A stretch of DNA of 64,000 nt from an uncultured Roseicyclus sp. (GCA_947494975.1 CANLXA010000002.1:248001-312000), one strand, 5' to 3'. Numbered from the stretch's first letter, positions 1 to 10,379 are shown. A program made the numbers and translations. Notes: a model not told the origin generated them from the letters alone.

Positions 1-1932
1 GCGATAGGGCGCGCGGCCCTGGGTCCCGCAGGATTGCAGGAGGGAGGATTGGAACCAACCCCGATGCTGATCGGTGCCCTCAAGGTAGAGGTCAGCCAGC
101 CCGTCGTCGGACCCGTCCTCGCGGTCGCGCAGCACGAAGGCGTGGGTGGACCCGCTGTCGAACCATACGTCGAGCACGTCAAACACCTGCTCATAGGCAT
201 CGTGATCGTGGTCATTGCCCAAGAACCGTGTCTTGGCATCTGCCGCGTACCAGGCATCGGCCCCCTCGGCCTCGAACGCTTCAAGGATGCGGGCGTTGAC
301 GGCCGGATCGCGCAGCAGGAAATCCTCGTCACCCGGCTCCGCACCGACCTTCACGAAGCATGTCAGCGGCACGCCCCAGGCGCGTTGGCGGCTGAGGTTC
401 CAGTCGGGGCGGTTCTCCACCATGGAGTAGAGCCGGTTTCGCCCGGTCTGCGGCGTCCACGTGACCAACTCATCGATTGAGCGCAATGCGCGTTCCCGGA
501 TCGTCGTGCCATAGGTGTCGTCGCCGCCCACGGCCTTGTCGATCGCCGCGAACCATTGCGGGCGGTTAAGGCGGATGACCGGGGCCTTGGAGCGCCACGA
601 ATGCGCGTCCGAGATCGTGATCCGCCTGCGCGCCAGAAGACGGTCAAACGAGACCAGCTTGTCGATGACGGCCTTGTTCGCCCCGCCGGGTTTGCCGTTC
701 GGCTTGATGATGACCTCACCGCCGAAAAACGGCAGATCGTCGCGGAACGAGCTGTCGTCGAGGATGTTGTAGGTCATCTCCAGCTTGTGGGTCAGGCCGA
801 TCTGGTAATCGTCCTCACCATGGCTGGGGGCTGTGTGCACAAAACCCGTGCCTGCATCGTCGGTGACGTGATCGCCGGGCAGAAGCGGAACGTCGTAATC
901 CCATTCGCCCTTGGCTCCGTCCGCCCCCCGCAACGGGTGCGCGCAGGCCATGCTGCCAAGCTCATCCGCCGTCACGTCGCGCAGGCGGGTCCACTGGTCG
1001 GCTTCCAACCGCATCGCGGCGAAGGCGTCTTCGGCCAGGGCATCAGCGATCAGGTAGCGGTCACCGGTTTTGGCCCAACATTCCTCGGGCGTTCCGGTCA
1101 CTTCATAAAGGCCATAGCTTATCTTTGGTCCGAAGCAGATCGCCCGGTTCTGAGGCAGCGTCCAGGGTGTCGTCGTCCAGATGATGACACGGGCACCCGA
1201 TAGATCGCCCATGGCGGCGACCTTGCCCTCGCCCTTAGAAACAGCGTCGGTTTCTGACAGCAGCGCGAACGGCACCCAAACCGCGTCGGTCTGGCGGTCG
1301 TGATACTCCACCTCGGCTTCGGCCAGCGCGGTTTTCTCCACGGGCGACCACATCACCGGCATCGAGCCACGATAGAGCGCGCCGTTCATGAGAAACTTCA
1401 TGAACTCTTCCGCGATCACCCGCTCGGCGTGGTAATCCATTGTCAGGTAGGGTTTGTCCCACGTGCCTTCGACGCCCAGGCGTTTGAACTCATCGCGCTG
1501 CACGTCGATCCAGCCCTCGGCGAAGGCGCGGCATTCGCGGCGAAACTCGACGACGTCAACCGCATCCTTGTCGCGCCCCTTCTGACGGTATTGCTCCTCG
1601 ATCTTCCATTCGATGGGCAGGCCGTGGCAATCCCAGCCGGGGATGTAACGCGCATCATGGCCCAACATCTGCTGCGAGCGGACGACCATATCCTTGAGGA
1701 TCTTGTTGAGCGCGTGGCCGATATGCAGATGCCCGTTGGCATAGGGCGGGCCATCGTGGAGGGTGAAGGGCGGGCGGCCGGTCTTGGCACGCAGTTGGCC
1801 ATAGATGTCCATCTTGTCCCAACGCGCCAGCCAGCCGGGCTCGCGTTTGGGCAGGCCCGCGCGCATCGGGAAATCGGTCTTCGGCAGGTTCAGCGTGGAT
1901 TTGTAATCCACCGCAGGTGTCTCAGCGCACAT
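1..1932 (-). CDS. ileS: Isoleucine--tRNA ligase, 3' end cut by the window edge
   Basis: Cytoplasmic class I aminoacyl-tRNA synthetase that charges tRNA-Ile. The frame is open from the ATG to the window edge, giving 644 residues of a family usually near 950, so the KMSKS loop and anticodon-binding region lie outside. The HIGH signature is visible at about residues 70-73 (HLHIGH, followed by ALNKILKD), as are the [10 protein letters not shown] and editing-domain TTPWTLPQN motifs. The start is supported by a GAGGAG ribosome site about 9 bases upstream. The provided ORF track misses this gene because it has no stop in the window. Confidence 0.97.
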   Translation of the reverse strand, partial: MCAETPAVDYKSTLNLPKTDFPMRAGLPKREPGWLARWDKMDIYGQLRAKTGRPPFTLHDGPPYANGHLHIGHALNKILKDMVVRSQQMLGHDARYIPGWDCHGLPIEWKIEEQYRQKGRDKDAVDVVEFRRECRAFAEGWIDVQRDEFKRLGVEGTWDKPYLTMDYHAERVIAEEFMKFLMNGALYRGSMPVMWSPVEKTALAEAEVEYHDRQTDAVWVPFALLSETDAVSKGEGKVAAMGDLSGARVIIWTTTPWTLPQNRAICFGPKISYGLYEVTGTPEECWAKTGDRYLIADALAEDAFAAMRLEADQWTRLRDVTADELGSMACAHPLRGADGAKGEWDYDVPLLPGDHVTDDAGTGFVHTAPSHGEDDYQIGLTHKLEMTYNILDDSSFRDDLPFFGGEVIIKPNGKPGGANKAVIDKLVSFDRLLARRRITISDAHSWRSKAPVIRLNRPQWFAAIDKAVGGDDTYGTTIRERALRSIDELVTWTPQTGRNRLYSMVENRPDWNLSRQRAWGVPLTCFVKVGAEPGDEDFLLRDPAVNARILEAFEAEGADAWYAADAKTRFLGNDHDHDAYEQVFDVLDVWFDSGSTHAFVLRDREDGSDDGLADLYLEGTDQHRGWFQSSLLQSCGTQGRAPYR

Positions 1933-2146
1933 CTGGGCGCTCCTCATATTCGAATGTCATGTGGGGTGTAGCAGGGCGGTGCGGAGGCTCAAGCCCCGCG
2001 CAGCAGAATTCCCGGCGTCTCAGAGATCAGAGCGCCGGGGTGCTAATTCGAATGGAGGTGTCGAAATGCTGTGCCATGGGCGCGGTATAGTCCTGCACGC
2101 CGGGAAGGTCAAAGGGACTTGCGCTGCCCGGCGGTGCATCCGCAAT

Positions 2147-2449
2147 TCAGCACGGGCCGCCGATGATCCCGAGGCCCACCAGCACGTGGAAAATGCCCAC
2201 AAGCGATGCGCCGCCAGAGGCCAGAAGATTGGGAATGCGCGCGGCAGACATGCGGAGCGCCGAGACTTCACCCAATCCTCCAACCATGATCGCAAGTCCG
2301 CCGAAGATGAGCTTGCCGTAATCGACAAAGCTGCAGTCGGTCACGCCGTTGACCGAGCTGGTGTTCAGCGTCGTGAAACTGAACAGGAAGCCGGCAAGGG
2401 CAAGGCCGATGGCAATCTTGGACAGCAGCGTCAGGTCGGAGAGTTTCAT
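2147..2449 (-). CDS. Small integral membrane protein, function unknown
   Basis: A 100-residue protein with about three hydrophobic segments: IAIGLALAGFLFSF near the N-terminus, LIFGGLAIMVGGLG in the middle, and GIFHVLVGLGIIGG at the C-terminus. The start chosen is the internal Met (MKLSDLTLL) of the longer 253-residue ORF, because the upstream part is antisense to the neighbouring flavoprotein and has no protein-like character. It is divergent from that flavoprotein gene. I do not recognise a family; it is most likely an inner-membrane protein. Confidence 0.6.
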   Translation of the reverse strand: MKLSDLTLLSKIAIGLALAGFLFSFTTLNTSSVNGVTDCSFVDYGKLIFGGLAIMVGGLGEVSALRMSAARIPNLLASGGASLVGIFHVLVGLGIIGGPC

Positions 2450-2578
2450 CAGGTGTCTTTCGCGAGGGGTGCATGCGCAGATCACCATGCCGCCCGGCCC
2501 CAGCGCAATGGGCGTTTCCCGTAAACGTGCGCCGCATGCCGCATGGGCGCGTGGCGTCGGACCGTTAAAGTGCACAAC

Positions 2579-3772
2579 ATGAAACTGAATATCGCAATTG
2601 CAGGTGCCGGGATCGGTGGGTTGGCGGCGGCGGCCCTGCTGGCGCGGGACGGCCACAAGGTGCGGGTCTTTGACAAGTTCGATGCGCCCCGCCCGGTAGG
2701 CTCGGGGTTGGTGATGCAGCCGGTGGGTCTGGATGTGCTGCACGCGGCCGATGCCGCGGAGGAGGTAATGGCCCGCGGCGCGCCGATCACGCGGATGTTC
2801 GGGGATGAGGTGGACCGGAACCGGGAAGTCCTGTCGGTGCGGTATGGGGCCAGCCGGGATCGGCAGGGGCTTGGCATTCACCGTTCTGCACTGTTCCAGG
2901 CGCTCCATGACGCGGCGGGCCGGGCCGGAGTTATGGTTGAGGCATCAAGCCCTGTCGACGGACGGGACGGCGCCTATGTGTCGGTTGCCGGGCGGCGTGT
3001 GGGGCCGTTTGACCTGATCGTCGACGCGCTCGGGGCGTCGTCGACCCTCTCGCCGCTGCGGTCCCGCCCGCTGCCTTACGGGGCGGTTTGGGCAACGGTT
3101 CCATGGCCCGACGCGGCCCCCTTCGCGCCGGACCAGTTGACGCAGCGCTATCGCAAGGCGGATCGGATGCTGGGTGTCCTGCCCGTAGGGACGAGGCACG
3201 ACGCGCCGGACCGGCCCCTGGCGGCGATATTCTATTCCCTGAAATCGGACGCGATCGATGCCCATTTCGCCCGTCCCTTCGCGGAGTGGGCCGTCGAGGC
3301 GCGGGCGCTTTGGCCTCAATTCTCCGCCTTCCTGCCAGACGGCCTCAGCCATGGGGATTTCACCGCGGCGCGGTACACCCATGGATCGCTGCGGCGGCCC
3401 TATGGGGATAGGATCGCGCATATCGGGGATGCGGCCCACCGCGCATCGCCGCAACTGGGGCAGGGGGCGAATATGGCGCTTCTGGATGCGCGGGCTTTGC
3501 AATTGGCGCTGCGGCGGGCCCGTGGGGAAGAGGCGTTGCGCCTCTATTCCGGGGCGCGGCGGTGGCATGTGGCGGCCTATCAGGCCCTCAGCGCATCCTT
3601 CACGCCGCAATATCAATCCGACAGCACCGTTCTGCCGGTACTCAGGGATACGGTACTCGCGCCGCTGAGCCGGACATGGCCGGTGCCACGGATCCTGACG
3701 CGCCTGGTTTGCGGCGATCTGGTGCCGCCGATGCCCGCACTTACGCCACGGGCGGCGCCGCGGCGCGGCTGA
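2579..3772 (+). CDS. FAD-dependent monooxygenase / aromatic-ring hydroxylase-like
   Basis: A 397-residue flavoprotein of the PheA/UbiH-like family. The N-terminal dinucleotide-binding motif GAGIGG directly follows the start, and the second FAD motif GDAAHRASPQLGQG is near residue 285. The family uses NAD(P)H and O2 to hydroxylate an aromatic or related substrate, which cannot be named here. The start is taken at MKLNIAIAG rather than 12 codons upstream because it places the Rossmann motif at the canonical distance. Its 3' end overlaps the convergent transporter gene by 32 bases. Confidence 0.85.
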   Translation: MKLNIAIAGAGIGGLAAAALLARDGHKVRVFDKFDAPRPVGSGLVMQPVGLDVLHAADAAEEVMARGAPITRMFGDEVDRNREVLSVRYGASRDRQGLGIHRSALFQALHDAAGRAGVMVEASSPVDGRDGAYVSVAGRRVGPFDLIVDALGASSTLSPLRSRPLPYGAVWATVPWPDAAPFAPDQLTQRYRKADRMLGVLPVGTRHDAPDRPLAAIFYSLKSDAIDAHFARPFAEWAVEARALWPQFSAFLPDGLSHGDFTAARYTHGSLRRPYGDRIAHIGDAAHRASPQLGQGANMALLDARALQLALRRARGEEALRLYSGARRWHVAAYQALSASFTPQYQSDSTVLPVLRDTVLAPLSRTWPVPRILTRLVCGDLVPPMPALTPRAAPRRG

Positions 3773-4664
3773 CGGCCCGTTCGCGCAGCACGATGTAGAC
3801 CCCGGCGGCAATCGTCACCGCGATCCCGGCGGCTGCAAGGCCATTGGGCAGATCGCGAAACATCACGAAACCCACTAGCGTGGCCATCGGGATCTCGAGA
3901 TACTGCATCGGTGCAAGGGTGGCTGACGGCGCGAACCGCAAGGACCACGTCATCAGCAGATGGCCGATGGATCCGAAGATGCCGAGGGCGATGAACAACC
4001 AGATTTCCGGCCCGACGGGCGCCAACCAGCCGACCAGCGGTGCGATATCGGCCACGGGCAGGGCGGCCAGCGGTGCGATCAGCGGCAGTGCAAGAAGGCC
4101 CGACGCACCCTGAAGGGCAAGGGGGTCGATCTCCCTCGCCATGGCGCGGGTGACCAGCATGAAGAAGGCAAAGACGAAGGCCACGCCAATCGGTAGCAAC
4201 GCGGCCCATCCGACGGCCACGAAGCTGGGTTGCACCACCATCAGCGTGCCGATGAAACCGACGGCGCAGGCCATCAGGCGGCGGGGGCCGACCTCTTCGT
4301 CGAGGAAGAACCGCCCGAGCAGAAGCATGAGAAACGGCATCACGAAGGCGATGGCGATGGCATCCGCAAGCGGCAGAACACGCAGGGCGGCGAACATCAT
4401 AAGGAGCCCGGCAACCTGCAGGAGGGCCCGCAGCAACGTCAGGCCCACCACCCGGCGGGAGGGGAACAGGACGGCACCAGCCCAGAGCGCCAGCGGCACG
4501 AACAGGATCGCTTGCGTTGCAAACCGGACCAGCACCAGTTGCATCAGGGGAAAGTCCTCCCCCAGAAGCTTGGCCAGCGCGTCGGCAAATGGGATGATTG
4601 TGCAAAAGCCAAACATCAGAAGGATGCCGAGGAGGGGCCGGTCGGTGGACGTGTCGCGTGTCAT
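3741..4664 (-). CDS. EamA/DMT-superfamily transporter
   Basis: A 307-residue polytopic inner-membrane protein with about ten hydrophobic segments in two homologous halves, typical of drug/metabolite (EamA, RhaT-like) exporters. The second half carries the LAPMQYLEIPMATLVGF stretch seen at the end of EamA repeats. The start used is Met28 of the longer ORF (MTRDTSTDRP), which leaves a short cytoplasmic lead before the first membrane helix. The gene is convergent with and overlaps the flavoprotein gene. Substrate unknown. Confidence 0.85.
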   Translation of the reverse strand: MTRDTSTDRPLLGILLMFGFCTIIPFADALAKLLGEDFPLMQLVLVRFATQAILFVPLALWAGAVLFPSRRVVGLTLLRALLQVAGLLMMFAALRVLPLADAIAIAFVMPFLMLLLGRFFLDEEVGPRRLMACAVGFIGTLMVVQPSFVAVGWAALLPIGVAFVFAFFMLVTRAMAREIDPLALQGASGLLALPLIAPLAALPVADIAPLVGWLAPVGPEIWLFIALGIFGSIGHLLMTWSLRFAPSATLAPMQYLEIPMATLVGFVMFRDLPNGLAAAGIAVTIAAGVYIVLRERAVSRAAAPPVA

Positions 4665-4695
4665 CCCAAACCCATGGCACGGTCTGCCGGGATTG

Positions 4696-5277
4696 TCAGC
4701 GCCGCCCGTGCAGGACAAGCCAGGTCCACGTGACCCCCGCCGCACGATTGACGGGTTGCACCGACGGGGCCTCGATCCGGTCGGTGCAGATCATGCCACT
4801 TGCGTCCGCCAGCAACAGGGTCTCCTCCACCGGGTTTGACCAGATCGGGCGGTCATCCGGCACCTCTCCGTGGCGCAACGCCATGATAACGCGTCCCTGC
4901 GCTGCCATGGCCCGGGCCAGTCGCGCCAGCGCGGCGGGGCGGTCGGGTGGTGCAACATGCTGCCAGACACCCAGAAGCAGAATGGCGTCGAACACCCCGT
5001 TGATGCCATCCAGCTCGGGCAGTCTGGCGTTGACCCATGCCGGGCCAGCGGTTCCGTGAAAGGCGGCGACCGGCTCGGCGGCCACCACGTCATGGCCCAG
5101 ACGGCTCAGATGTCGGGCAATCTGCCCGGTACCGGCGCCGACATCGAGAATGCGGGCGGGAGGGGTGGGAAGATGGGCGCGAACCGGCGCCAGCAAGGCG
5201 GCCGGATCAAGCCGCTGCCATGCGGCCCGCAACCGTGCGGCATGGTCCGCGTAAAACGCAATAGCGTCGTCGGTCAC
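4696..5277 (-). CDS. Class I SAM-dependent methyltransferase
   Basis: A 193-residue protein whose glycine-rich motif ILDVGAGTGQIARHL, followed by the acidic strand end VVAAEP, identifies an S-adenosylmethionine-dependent methyltransferase; LLLGVWQHV is the motif-IV region. Substrate unknown. The start is a GTG that overlaps the stop of the upstream oxidoreductase gene as GTGA, so the two are probably co-transcribed and translationally coupled. The longer ORF in the track runs back through the oxidoreductase gene and is not the real start. Confidence 0.85.
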   Translation of the reverse strand: MTDDAIAFYADHAARLRAAWQRLDPAALLAPVRAHLPTPPARILDVGAGTGQIARHLSRLGHDVVAAEPVAAFHGTAGPAWVNARLPELDGINGVFDAILLLGVWQHVAPPDRPAALARLARAMAAQGRVIMALRHGEVPDDRPIWSNPVEETLLLADASGMICTDRIEAPSVQPVNRAAGVTWTWLVLHGRR

Positions 5278-6899
5278 GCCTGACTCTGCAGGAAATCCCA
5301 GACGCGGCTGATCACAACGGAGCCTTCGCCGACGGCACTTGCAACCCGTTTCACGCTGCCGGCCCGCACGTCGCCCACGGCGAAGATCCCCGGGCAGGAG
5401 GTGGAATAGGCGCTTGGCGCGCCGACGTTTTCGCCTGTTTTGACAAAGCCCTGTTCGTCCAGATCCACAAGGCCCGAAAGCCAAGCCGTGTTCGGGGCTG
5501 CTCCCACCATGACAAAGACGGCGCGGGTGTTGATCCGCCAGGATTGCCCTGCCGCTTTCTCGCGGATCGTGATCGCTTCCAATTCATCCTCGCCGTGCAG
5601 GTCCTCCATCTGGGTGCCGTAATGGATCGTGATGCGGGGATGTGCCTCCAGCCGGTCGGTCAGGTAACGGGACATGGAGGCGGCCAGTGACGTGCCGCGC
5701 ACCAGGAGGTGCACGTGGCGCGCGGTGCGGCTGAGGAACATGGCGGCCTGGCCTGCTGAATTGCCACCTCCGATCACCACAACCTCGGTATCGCGGCAAT
5801 AGCGCGCCTCCACATCCGTCGCCGCATAATAGACGCCCGCGCTCTCGAACGCCTCGAGCCGGTCGATGGGCAGGCGGCGATACTGCACGCCCGTGGCCAC
5901 CACCAGCGCACGGGCGCAGGTTTCAGCCCCATCCTCAAGCACGATGTGGAATGTGCCGTCGTCCTTGCGGGTCAGGGCCGTCGCGCGGCGCGGGACGGCA
6001 AACCGGGTGCCGAACTTCATCGCCTGCACTTCCCCGCGCCAGCACAGATCCGCCCCGGAGATGCCGGTGGGAAAGCCCATGTAATTCTCGATCCTGCTGG
6101 ATGTGCCAGCCTGCCCGCCGATGGCCAGATCCTCCAGCACCAGCGCCTTGAGGCCCTCGGATCCGGCATAAACTGCGGCCGCCACACCTGCCGGGCCGCC
6201 GCCCACGATCAGGACATCATGCAATTCGTCGGCATCGAAGTTCAGGTCCAGCCCAAGGCGCGCCGCAATCTTGCGGGGCGTCGGATCCGGGATGACCTCC
6301 CCCTTGCCGAAGATAACGGCGGGTTCGCTCGGCGCGATGGAGCAGGCATGGGCAACCGCCTCGGCCTCGGCCTCATCCAGGGTCAGCATCCGAACGGGGA
6401 TCTTGTTGCGCCCGGCAAAGCCCGCGATTTCCCGGATCGTCCGGTCGACCTCTGCCCCGATCAGGGTGAGGCTGGAGGCGCCGCGATCGAGCTGGCCCCG
6501 GCGGCGGGCGGCGAGAACCGTGATGACGATGTCCGACATTTCCGGGATCCGGGCCATCAGATCGAGCATCTGTTCCCGGCTCAGGCACAGCAGGCGGGTA
6601 TCCTGCACGGCGCGCAGGCCGAATTGCACCGCGCCCCCGGACAGCAGGCTGATATCGCCGGTGAATTGCGTTGGCCCAAGCGTGGCGCCATCGCCATACC
6701 GTTCGCCCGTCGTCGGATCGATGGCCTCGATCTCTCCATCGAGCAGGTAGCAGAACCGGTCCGCCGGATCGCCCGGGCGGAACAGGTAATCGCCCTTGGC
6801 CAGTACCTCTTCGGTTCCGACTTTCCGCATCGCGGTCACGTGCGCCTCTTCAAGCGGCGTGCGCGCCATGGTGCGCAGATCGGCGGCCAGTGTTTCCAT
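5274..6899 (-). CDS. Cyclic nucleotide-binding domain / thioredoxin reductase-like flavoprotein
   Basis: A 541-residue cytoplasmic fusion. Residues about 15-140 form a cyclic-nucleotide-binding-type beta barrel (KGDYLFRPGDPADRFCYLLDGEIEAI). The remainder is thioredoxin-reductase-like, with FAD motif VGGGPAG near residue 235, GGQAGTSSRIENYMGF, a NAD(P)H motif GGGNSAGQAAMF and the FAD-closing motif GIFAVGDV. The redox CxxC of true thioredoxin reductases is absent: the expected site reads YYAATDVEA. It therefore cannot reduce thioredoxin by the classical route. It is coupled to the methyltransferase through a GTGA overlap. Confidence 0.9.
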   Translation of the reverse strand: METLAADLRTMARTPLEEAHVTAMRKVGTEEVLAKGDYLFRPGDPADRFCYLLDGEIEAIDPTTGERYGDGATLGPTQFTGDISLLSGGAVQFGLRAVQDTRLLCLSREQMLDLMARIPEMSDIVITVLAARRRGQLDRGASSLTLIGAEVDRTIREIAGFAGRNKIPVRMLTLDEAEAEAVAHACSIAPSEPAVIFGKGEVIPDPTPRKIAARLGLDLNFDADELHDVLIVGGGPAGVAAAVYAGSEGLKALVLEDLAIGGQAGTSSRIENYMGFPTGISGADLCWRGEVQAMKFGTRFAVPRRATALTRKDDGTFHIVLEDGAETCARALVVATGVQYRRLPIDRLEAFESAGVYYAATDVEARYCRDTEVVVIGGGNSAGQAAMFLSRTARHVHLLVRGTSLAASMSRYLTDRLEAHPRITIHYGTQMEDLHGEDELEAITIREKAAGQSWRINTRAVFVMVGAAPNTAWLSGLVDLDEQGFVKTGENVGAPSAYSTSCPGIFAVGDVRAGSVKRVASAVGEGSVVISRVWDFLQSQA

Positions 6900-6902
6900 A
6901 TC

Positions 6903-7907
6903 CTAGGGCTCCCGTTGTCCAAACAATCCCGTCAAGGCGCACCGGATCATGCCGGTGACGCTTGGCCGTGTGGCCAGCCCGAAGGGCAGCGGGCGGCACA
7001 CCTCCATGGTGGCGACGCCCACCCGCGCGGTCAGCGCTCCGTTCACGACGCCTTCGCCAAAACGGCGCGAGACCTTCGACAGGACGGATCCGCCGAGCGC
7101 GGACCCCAAGAGGTCATCCCCGATCGCCACCGCGCCCGTGGCCACCAGATGGGTCATCACCGCGCGGGTCAAACGCCAGGACCCAAGCGTGCCGGCCCGG
7201 CCGCCGTAGATCTCGGCAATGCGCCGGATCATGCGCAGGTTCGCGGTTAGCGCGGTGAAGACATCGGCCAGCGCCAGCGGCACCAGGGCCGTGACCGTCG
7301 CCACCTGCCGGGCGGCGGCCTCCACTTCCCGCTCTGCGGCGCGGTCCAATGGCGCCATCAGCTGCGCCTCGGCAAGCGCGAAGAGGCTTGCCGGCTCAAA
7401 CATCTCATCGCGTTGCCGGTCCAGAGCCTCGCGGCCCACCCTTAGGTCTGGGCGCCCTGCATAGAGCGCCGAAATCTGGCGCACGACGTCACGTGCGCCC
7501 TGCAGATCACCCGCGGCCAGGGCCGCCTCTGCCGCCTGATGCACCCGATCCAGCCGTCCCAATCGCGAGAACGCCGCCAATTCGCGCAGGCAGATCAGGA
7601 TCAGCGCAAGGATGACCGCGCCAATCAGGCCGGTCGCGATCCATCCCAGAACCGGGTTGTCCTCCAGCAGGCCCGTCACGAAATTCCATGCGGCAAGCGA
7701 GGCGACGAAGCCCACCAGCCCCAGAAGGGCGGACCAGAAAAACCGCCCCAACCGCGAGGCCCGGCGCGCGCCGAGCGTGGCCACAACCTGCATCGCGCGC
7801 CCTTCCGGTTGGCTGAGGCCGGGATCGGGAACCGGCGCGGCCTCCTCCGGCCCCAGCTCGGGTGCCTCGTCCAGCTCGATCAGGACCGGGCCCTTACGCT
7901 CGCTCAT
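6903..7907 (-). CDS. TIGR01620 / DUF697 family membrane protein (YcjF-like)
   Basis: A 334-residue inner-membrane protein with two adjacent hydrophobic segments (WSALLGLVGFVASLAAWNFV and WIATGLIGAVILALILICL) after a charged N-terminal tail, then a helical domain and a C-terminal DUF697-like region with GVATMEVCRPLPF. The start at MSERKGPVLIELDEAP is favoured over Met1 of the ORF by a GGTGGAGA ribosome site. The family is paired with YcjX-type GTPases, and a YcjX gene lies immediately upstream. The exact role is unknown; the pair is often linked to envelope stress. Confidence 0.85.
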   Translation of the reverse strand: MSERKGPVLIELDEAPELGPEEAAPVPDPGLSQPEGRAMQVVATLGARRASRLGRFFWSALLGLVGFVASLAAWNFVTGLLEDNPVLGWIATGLIGAVILALILICLRELAAFSRLGRLDRVHQAAEAALAAGDLQGARDVVRQISALYAGRPDLRVGREALDRQRDEMFEPASLFALAEAQLMAPLDRAAEREVEAAARQVATVTALVPLALADVFTALTANLRMIRRIAEIYGGRAGTLGSWRLTRAVMTHLVATGAVAIGDDLLGSALGGSVLSKVSRRFGEGVVNGALTARVGVATMEVCRPLPFGLATRPSVTGMIRCALTGLFGQREP

Positions 7908-8018
7908 ATCGGTCTCCACCCAAGTCATATCCGGCCATGTTACGTGGCCCGGTGTCCCTTCTGACCTCCGGGCGCGTGCCACCATAATCGTGGCCTGGGT
8001 CAAAGACGTAACCTGCCA

Positions 8019-9440
8019 TCATCGCAACTTGTCCCCGATCAGGAATTCCGCGGCCCGGTCGAGCCTGATATGGGGCGGGCCCTCGCCCCGGCGCAGGGAC
8101 AGCGGCGCGGGGGCAAACCGCATGATGCCGAAATCTCCATCCAGCCAATCCCGCGCCCCATCGCGGGCGGGCGACAGAAGCACGCCGGGATCCTGCGGCA
8201 GATCGCCGGGGTGCAGCGCGGCTTGTCGTCCGTCTTCCAGCAGCTTGCCCCGCACCACGCCCAGATCCGCCCCGTTGACACGCCGTGTTTCCTCCACCGT
8301 CGCGCGGAGCGAGGCCAGTGCCATGGCACCGGTCTGTGCGCCGGAAAAATCCGCGCGACGTTGCGCGTCGGCCACCAGCGCCTCGATAATGGCCTGAAGG
8401 CGCGCATGTTGGTCGTGGTGCAGATGATCGGCCTTGGTTGCCGCAAACAGGATCTTGTCCACCCGTCGCCCGAGGATCGATGTCAGGAAGCTGTTCCTGC
8501 CGGGTCGAAACGCGCCGAGAATGCCGGTCAGGGCCTGGCGCAGATCCTCCAGTGCGGGTGGTCCGGCATGGATCGCGCCAAGGGCATCCACCAACACCAC
8601 TTGCCGGTCGATCCGCGCAAAATGGGACCGGAAGAATGGCTTCACGACCTGAGATTTGTACGCCTCGAACCGGCGTGCGAACTCACGGGCGAGGGAGCCG
8701 CGGGGTGCCGCGCCGGGCGGCAGGGGGGCGAAGGTCAGCGCGGGAGAGCCTTCCAGGTCGCCGGGCAGAAGGAACCGCCCGGGCGTGCAGTCGGAATACC
8801 CGGCCGCGCGGGCCGCGCGCAGGTAGGCGGTCCAGCCCTCGGCCAGCGCCTTGGCGGTGAGTTCATCAAGTTTCTCGCCCGGCTCGGATCCCCGGACTTG
8901 CGCGACATAGGCCGCACCTTCTGCGCGCGCTTCAGCGCGGGCCAGAGCCCGGGCGGACCACGTGGTGAAATCCATGTCCAGCAGCGCCAGATCCAGCAGC
9001 CATTCGCCGGGGTAGTCCACGATATCCAGATGAACGGTCCGTGGCCCCGACAGGCCGGACAGAAGCCCCTTGGGCCGCACCCGCAAAGACAGGCGCAATT
9101 CCGAGACCGACCGGGTGGAATCCGGCCAGTAGGGTTCGGCCCCCGTCATCGCGGCAAGGTGGGTCTCAAATTCGAAGCGCGGGACAGTATCGTCGGGTTG
9201 TGGCTGCAAAAACGCGGCTTCGATCCGGCCCGACGCCGCCGCCTCCAGCCCCGCCATGCGGCCCCGATCCATCAGGTTGGCGACGAGCGACGTGATGAAC
9301 ACGGTCTTGCCCGACCGTGCAAGGCCCGTCACGCCTAACCGGATGACGGGCTCAAAGAACGTCTCCGACACGGCGCCCGACACGCCTTCAATGCCCCGGC
9401 CCAGGGTGTCTGCAATGGCTCCGATCACCAAGGGGGGCAT
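8019..9440 (-). CDS. YcjX-family P-loop GTPase
   Basis: A 473-residue protein with a Walker A motif near residues 38-46 (GLARSGKTVFIT) and the YcjX signature HLDIVDYPGEWLLDL. YcjX proteins are predicted nucleotide-binding partners of the adjacent DUF697 membrane protein. The ATG start is preceded immediately by GCGAGAGG, which is too close to be an ideal ribosome site; an in-frame GTG five codons in (GTGATCGGAGCC) is an alternative start. The gap to the next gene is about 110 bases. Confidence 0.88.
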   Translation of the reverse strand: MPPLVIGAIADTLGRGIEGVSGAVSETFFEPVIRLGVTGLARSGKTVFITSLVANLMDRGRMAGLEAAASGRIEAAFLQPQPDDTVPRFEFETHLAAMTGAEPYWPDSTRSVSELRLSLRVRPKGLLSGLSGPRTVHLDIVDYPGEWLLDLALLDMDFTTWSARALARAEARAEGAAYVAQVRGSEPGEKLDELTAKALAEGWTAYLRAARAAGYSDCTPGRFLLPGDLEGSPALTFAPLPPGAAPRGSLAREFARRFEAYKSQVVKPFFRSHFARIDRQVVLVDALGAIHAGPPALEDLRQALTGILGAFRPGRNSFLTSILGRRVDKILFAATKADHLHHDQHARLQAIIEALVADAQRRADFSGAQTGAMALASLRATVEETRRVNGADLGVVRGKLLEDGRQAALHPGDLPQDPGVLLSPARDGARDWLDGDFGIMRFAPAPLSLRRGEGPPHIRLDRAAEFLIGDKLR

Positions 9441-9534
9441 CCTCTCGCGCTTGTGACCGTGTTAGAATAGGCATTCCGTCCAAAGGTTTCGAGGGCCGAT
9501 GGACGCCGATGCGATCATGCGGTAGCCCGGTGCC

Positions 9535-10359
9535 ATGCCCCGCTACGCGTTCAAGATCGAATATGACGGCCTGCCGTTTGCCGGATGGCAGCGCCAGACC
9601 GATCAAACCACGGTTCAGGGATGCGTCGAGGCGGCGCTGGCCGGGCTGCAGCCGGATGCGCCGGGTGTCGTGGCCGCCGGGCGCACCGATACCGGCGTTC
9701 ACGCTCTGGGCCAGGTGGTCAGCGTGGATCTGGAGCGGGATTGGGATCCGTTTCGCCTGGCCGAGGCGCTCAACTGGCACCTCAGGCCCGACCCCGTGGC
9801 GATTGTGGCCTGCGCGCGGGTGGACGATGATTTTCATGCCCGGTTTTCCGCGCGCGGCCGGAGTTACACCTATCGCCTGATCTGCCGCCGCGCGCCCCTT
9901 GTGCACGGGGCGGGCCAGGCCTGGGCGGTGAAGGGTGATCTGGACGTCGGGGCCATGACAGAGGCCGCGCGCCATCTGGTTGGCAAGCACGATTTCACCA
10001 CCTTCCGGGCCGTCCATTGCCAAGCGAAATCACCGATCAAGACGCTTGATGAGCTGCGGGTGGAGGAGGTGCACCTGCCAGCTGGGCGCGAGATCCGGTT
10101 TCACCTCCATGCGCGGTCTTTCCTTCACAATCAGGTCCGCTCCATCGTCGGGTCGCTGGAGCGGGTCGGCGCGGGATCCTGGGTGCCGGATGATATGCGG
10201 ACGGCTTTGGAGGCCCGCAACCGCGCCGCGTGTGGGCCTGTTGCGCCGTCGGAGGGGCTTTACCTGACATCCGTGGGTTATCCGCAAGATCCGTTCCGTC
10301 AAGGCTGGCGAGAGGCGGGCCTTCCGCCTGCGGCCATGCCAGTCTCGGACCAGAGTTGA
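9535..10359 (+). CDS. truA: tRNA pseudouridine(38-40) synthase
   Basis: A 274-residue cytoplasmic enzyme that isomerises uridines 38-40 of the tRNA anticodon stem-loop. The catalytic aspartate is D52 in [13 protein letters not shown]; the N-terminal FKIEYDG..FAGWQRQ and the C-terminal [13 protein letters not shown] motifs are canonical. Length is normal for the family. It is divergent from ycjX and followed 20 bases later by the SelD fusion, so the two may be co-transcribed. Confidence 0.96.
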   Translation: MPRYAFKIEYDGLPFAGWQRQTDQTTVQGCVEAALAGLQPDAPGVVAAGRTDTGVHALGQVVSVDLERDWDPFRLAEALNWHLRPDPVAIVACARVDDDFHARFSARGRSYTYRLICRRAPLVHGAGQAWAVKGDLDVGAMTEAARHLVGKHDFTTFRAVHCQAKSPIKTLDELRVEEVHLPAGREIRFHLHARSFLHNQVRSIVGSLERVGAGSWVPDDMRTALEARNRAACGPVAPSEGLYLTSVGYPQDPFRQGWREAGLPPAAMPVSDQS

Positions 10360-10379
10360 ATTAGGGAGGGGGCGGGTCT

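Noticed and set aside
8070-9338. 422-residue plus-strand ORF.
   Set aside because: Antisense of ycjX; low-complexity Arg/Gly/Gln composition.
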